A DNA stretch of 64,000 bases. Origin: Peromyscus leucopus (taxonomy: Eukaryota; Chordata; Mammalia; Rodentia; Cricetidae). The stretch lies in the NCBI RefSeq assembly GCF_004664715.2, contig NC_051072.1, positions 33,940,642-34,004,641 on the forward strand, read 5' to 3'. This document shows, in pieces, positions 60,453 to 64,000 of the stretch (within the stretch, counting starts at the first letter, position 1; each line of letters starts with the position of its first letter). A program made the position numbers and the translations under genes. The notes beneath the pieces are model-generated. The model was given only the letters and a program-made list of their open reading frames with translations. It made no database searches and had not been told where the DNA came from.

Positions 60453-61979
60453 GTAAAAATCACCACCAAACAGACAGCTTACCTGACTCTAGTACCGATA
60501 AACAAGTTCATCTAAAATTTGAAGGATGCTCATTATTCTGGAATAATCACTAATTTTCATGCATAATATGGCATGTGTTTCATCCAATTCAAGGTATCAC
60601 AATTGTTACAATTTTTAAAAAGACATTAAAAGGCATGGAGTTTAATATATATTGTTTTTCATGAGAGGTCTTGGGGTATGTGTTCCTATTCAAATGAAGC
60701 CATTATAAGCACAAATAATTTTTAGCATACACATAAATATAAATATTGGTTCACTTTTAAAGCATCTTGTGACATTTCTTTGAAATGATAGTAATCACTG
60801 GGCATGCTGACCTCTTCATCTCAGAGTGAAAACAATTGTCCCAGCAACTCCGGCAACCTCCAGATGACCTAGAATGCTTTCTACATTAGTTTGTCAGAAA
60901 ATTCCAGTGCTTGGTGTCACAGTTAGGTACACGTCCAATCCTTGGAATTTCAGATTCTTGCCATAAAACTGAGCTGACTCAAAGGGAGAAGGCATCATTT
61001 TTCCAACTTGTAGACAGAACTCTAAATCCATTTCAGTAGGAATCTGAAGCTCTGCAAGGACAGCAAAAAAAGCAAATGAAAGGCAGGGGTTGACATAGGA
61101 AGCCAGATAGGTGTAGGGGGCAGGGAGAATTGTGCTTAGTTGCTGGGATATTTTATATGTTTGATACAATAATATATAGTATATATTAATGTAAAACTGA
61201 CCCGTTAACAAAAGCAGTTTAAATAATGGAGTGCTGGGAAATACTGCAGGTTCTGGGAAATGAACACAGGTCCACTGCAAGAGCAAAGAGGATCTTAACC
61301 ACTGAGCCACCTCTCCAGCTCCTAACACTCTCTCTTAATGCTTTCTTTATCTCAGAAATTTAATTAATATTTATAAAATTACTATAAATGAGAAAGAATC
61401 AACACTGACCCAGTTTCCTAGATGAGGCATTTTGCTTTCTTGCAAAGCCATTAAATATTTTCATACTTGAGCACAAAATCTGAAGGAAAAACTGTTTCAT
61501 AAAAGAAAATGTCTTTTCCTTTGCACAGAACCATTTAGTGTTGCTTGTCGTGAAATGTTGGTGACTTCATTTTCCACGTCCTACCCATTACAATTATGTC
61601 ACCATTCAGCAATAAGTAAGATCTAAATGAGCATGTTTCCTCGTGCTTTGTACCTACCTTAATTTCACTCACGATATTAGCCTTTCACCAGAAAGTTTTT
61701 AAATCAAAGATTTGGAAAGAGGTAACAGTCCCAATACTGAGAGAAAGTGGAGATAGAGAGCTAGACATTTCATGTAGGTTTTTCAGGTACAAAAAAGAGA
61801 ATTATTACCTCCTTTAATCTTGTGACCTTAATTCATGAAAATTTTTATTTGTAACTCATCACAAAATAGAGAATCATCAATTCTAAGATTAAATCCCTGT
61901 CTGCTTTCACATTGTTGCGTTGAATGTTAATGATACACATTGAAAACTTTGCTGCAACACTTCCTTCTCCCTTTGCAAG
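60453..61979 (+). other. Itga2: Intron 13, non-coding
   Basis: 1.5 kb with one antisense SINE fragment (about 61225-61325). The remainder is apparently unique. Confidence 0.85.
61225..61325 (-). repeat. tRNA-derived SINE fragment, antisense
   Basis: TCTGGGAAATGAACACAGGT, then TTAACCACTGAGCCACCTCT. Confidence 0.7.
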
Positions 61980-62183
61980 GGCGTCTTGAATCAGCACCAG
62001 TTCCTTGAAGGACCTGAAGGTACTGGAAATGCTCGGTTTGGTTCAGCAATTGCAGCCCTTTCGGACATCAACATGGATGGCTTTAATGATGTGATCGTTG
62101 GTTCACCTGTGGAGAATGAGAACTCTGGAGCGGTATACATTTACAATGGTCACCAGGGTACCATTCACACCAAGTATTCCCAG
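61980..62183 (+). CDS. Itga2: Itga2 exon 14: FG-GAP repeat with second Ca-binding loop
   Basis: 204 nt, 68 codons: GVLNQHQFLEGPEGTGNA, then RFGSAIAALSDINMDGFNDV, IVGSPVENENSGAVYIYNG and HQGTIHTKYSQ. DINMDGFND is a canonical DxDxDG calcium loop, followed by the GSP strand of the FG-GAP repeat. The exon is phase 0 at both ends. The acceptor is CCCTTTGCAAG and the donor GTAATC. It is the longest coding exon in the window. Confidence 0.98.
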
Positions 62184-62836
62184 GTAATCAATAAACATAA
62201 TGGCCAGAGCTGGACATTTTCATCTAATCCATGCCTCTTACATTAGATCTGTGTTCTTTCCATCAAAAAATATTTAGAAAAGCTTTACTATTTGTTGAAC
62301 ACCATCTCTGAGAATGTTGCACAGAACAAGAGAGACAAAATTCTGCTTTTCGCTGACCTTATATTCCAAAAGAGAAAATGTGAATACAAGAAATAAGTTG
62401 CAGTGCTATAGATAATAACAAATGCCAAGTATCAAACATAAGTCAATTAAGAGGTCAATTTTCAAGTATTGTGAGGGGTATCAGATGATCAAAGGATGGT
62501 GACCTCACTAACAGGCAATTTTGTGTAAGTCCTGAGGAAAACTAGCTAGGATAAGAATCAAGATGTGAACTAGTCTCAGCTCATTCCTAGCCCACTGACT
62601 TCTCGCCATTTTGTGCTGGTTTATGTTCACACATTAAAGATCCATGCTGTTTCCTTGATGAAAGAATCATTGTAAAAATAATACAGAGATCAGACATGGA
62701 GGAAGAAAATAATAAATTTTCCTGGACCAGATAATCTGAAAAAATGACCATATAGAGAATGTAGGGGGCAAGACAGAGGCTGTCATTCTAAGTCAGCTGT
62801 GTGTACTACAACTTCATGTTAAATCTGCTCTTTCAG
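62184..62836 (+). other. Itga2: Intron 14, non-coding
   Basis: 653 bp; nothing recognised beyond splice signals. Confidence 0.86.
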
Positions 62837-62973
62837 AAAATTCTTGGATCTGATGGAGCCTTCAGGAACCACCTCCAGTTCTTTGGAAGGTCCCTGGATG
62901 GCTATGGAGATTTAAATGGGGATTCCATCACTGATGTATCCATTGGTGCCTTGGGGCAAGTGGTTCAACTCTG
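62837..62973 (+). CDS. Itga2: Itga2 exon 15: FG-GAP repeat with third Ca-binding loop
   Basis: 137 nt: KILGSDGAFRNHLQFFGRS, then LDGYGDLNGDSITDVSIGA and LGQVVQL, ending two bases into Trp. DLNGDSITD is the third cation-binding loop. The acceptor is GCTCTTTCAG and the donor GTGAGT. The open phase shows that the gene continues beyond the window into the thigh, calf, transmembrane and cytoplasmic exons. Confidence 0.97.
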
Positions 62974-63143
62974 GTGAGTCAGCAAGTGCAAGATTAAGAC
63001 TAGCTAATTAAAATGACCTGCTGGATTGTACAGTATGTGTAATGCCCAATGTATTTTATAAGACTGTAGGAAATGTATTTATCATGGTTTGAGTTGCATA
63101 AAGGAAGGAATATGCATGGTTTTCCTGAAAGTTGGGGGAATAA

Positions 63144-63144
<1 letters not shown>

Positions 63145-63187
<43 letters not shown>
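63145..63187. repeat. (GT)n microsatellite
   Basis: 43 bp pure TG tract in intron 15. Confidence 0.95.
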
Positions 63188-63189
<2 letters not shown>

Positions 63190-63265
63190 ACATATGTATG
63201 TTGTGTATATACATTCATATATAATTTACTGACAGGCATGTATCTTTGCCACACACACGTACATT

Positions 63266-63269
<4 letters not shown>

Positions 63270-63307
<38 letters not shown>

Positions 63308-63315
63308 TAGATAGA
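63270..63315. repeat. (TA)n(GA)n(GATA) compound repeat
   Basis: 27 bp of TA followed by GA and GATA units. Confidence 0.92.
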
Positions 63316-63662
63316 TTTCTTTGTCACTGGAGTCATACTTTTCTTCTCCTTATGTAAAGAGTCAATGTGTAGAAAAGAAGAAGCCCTTGAAATGCTATCC
63401 CACATGTTTCTAAATGTTATCTTCTTACACACAGCCTCATTTCAGCTTCCAGTCAGGAAACCTCATGAGAGCAAACTTGTAGGACACAATAAAGTGAAAC
63501 TTCCTATGTGCTTAAAAAGCATAGTTTAAAATCGTAGTCTGGAATAAGAACCATTGTTTTGGCTTAGCTGAGCTCTTCATTGCCTGTGTAGGTGTAAAAG
63601 TTGGGGGAACATGAAAGGACTCGAAGGAAATATGGTTCAAGGTTTTAAAAATTATGTATGTG

Positions 63663-64000
63663 AAGGGCTTGTAAAGATAGCTCAGTTGGTTAAAGAACCT
63701 TCTGTACAAGCAGGAGGGCCTGAGTTCAATCCCCCGAACCCATGTCAAAAAGCCAGACAGAGCCAGGTGAGGTAGCTCATGCCTTTTATCCCAGCACTGG
63801 GGAGGCCACCGCAGGTGGGTCTCTGTGAGTTTGAGGTCAGCCTGGTTTTCATAGAGTGCTCCAGGTCAGCCATAGCTCTATAGTGAGACCATTTAAACAA
63901 GTAAACATACAAAAAGCCAGGCTTAGTGGCATGTAACCCCAGTGACGGTGAGGCAGAGACAATACCTGGAGCTCACTAGCCGGTTAGCCTAAACTAATTG
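63663..64000 (+). repeat. Composite SINE interrupted by a B1, cut by window edge
   Basis: Head GTAAAGATAGCTCAGTTGGT, middle AGGGCCTGAGTTCAATCCCC. A B1 lies at about 63762-63910 (GCCAGGTGAGGTAGCTCATG ...). The SINE body then resumes with AAAAAGCCAGGCTTAGTGGC. The flanking AAAAAGCCAG on both sides is consistent with the B1 target duplication. Confidence 0.78.

Larger units (their letters stand above)
1..64000 (+). other. Itga2: Integrin alpha-2 gene, interior part (intron 1 to intron 15)
   Basis: Fourteen + strand exons encode, in order, a continuous piece of the integrin alpha-2 chain. This is the cell-surface subunit that pairs with integrin beta-1 to bind collagen and laminin on platelets, epithelia and fibroblasts. 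The translated exons match the human and mouse alpha-2 proteins as I know them, including the I-domain MIDAS motif DESNS, the VVVTDGESHDGS strand and three DxDxDG-like Ca-binding loops. All introns are GT-AG and all exon phases join correctly, apart from a one-base deficit in exon 9. Exon 1 (start codon and most of the signal peptide) was looked for in the first 24 kb and not found; no GC-rich promoter is visible there. The gene continues past the right edge, because exon 15 ends in mid-codon. Exon numbers are by analogy with the known gene. Confidence 0.96.
62974..64000 (+). other. Itga2: Intron 15, 5' part
   Basis: Contains (GT)n and (TA)n(GA)n tracts and, at the window edge, a composite SINE interrupted by a B1. 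Confidence 0.85.

Noticed and set aside
60894..61328. Minus-strand 144-codon frame, the longest in the window
   Set aside because: It begins in an antisense SINE head (GEVAQWLRS is the usual translation of the rodent SINE) and continues through intron 13; no family match.

Overview
The window is a piece of a rodent nuclear genome. It carries one recognisable gene on the + strand: fourteen consecutive coding exons of the integrin alpha-2 chain (Itga2, CD49b, the collagen-binding subunit of alpha2-beta1). By comparison with the known protein they correspond to exons 2 to 15. They run from the last residues of the signal peptide, through the N-terminal propeller blades and the whole inserted I (A) domain, to the Ca-binding FG-GAP repeats. 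Exon 1 lies upstream and the remaining C-terminal exons lie downstream of the window. The 14 exons add up to 1875 nt, about 625 codons of a protein of roughly 1180 residues. Every intron has GT-AG borders, and the intron phases are mutually consistent except for one missing base in exon 9.

Layout: 1-24668 is the 3' part of intron 1. Exon 2 is at 24669 and exon 3 at 38625, separated by a 13.8 kb intron. Exons 4 to 7 lie at 42.4-48.4 kb, exons 8 to 10 at 52.8-55.2 kb and exons 11 to 15 at 57.9-63.0 kb. The rest is non-coding and full of rodent repeats: B1, B3-like and tRNA/B1-composite SINEs, 3' ends of LINE-1, solo LTRs of the MaLR (ORR1/MT/MLT1) type, one 387 bp solo LTR of another family, two hAT-Charlie-type DNA transposon copies, and many (CA)n, (CT)n, (GATA)n and (CTC)n tracts. 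The B1 consensus has a Cricetidae-like tail (the AAAGGCGCAAAGC stretch), so I infer a muroid rodent, probably a hamster, vole or deer-mouse relative, not Mus itself.

The main finding is in exon 9. A run of seven T at 53306-53312 is one base short of what the reading frame needs. As written, translation leaves frame inside the I domain and stops at 57880 in exon 11. This is either a homopolymer error in the assembly or a genuine loss-of-function allele. The flanking exons look fully conserved.

Other structural points are a relic duplicate of the exon 4 donor region 1.6 kb upstream of exon 4, a roughly 200 bp inverted duplication at 0.2-1.5 kb, and a 90 bp local duplication at 35.85/36.71 kb whose second copy was later hit by a B1. 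There are also nested insertions (an LTR inside a SINE, a B1 inside a SINE). I saw no other protein-coding gene, tRNA, rRNA, CRISPR array or prokaryotic feature. No new biological system is evident; the window is an ordinary mammalian gene interior with a few notable anomalies.
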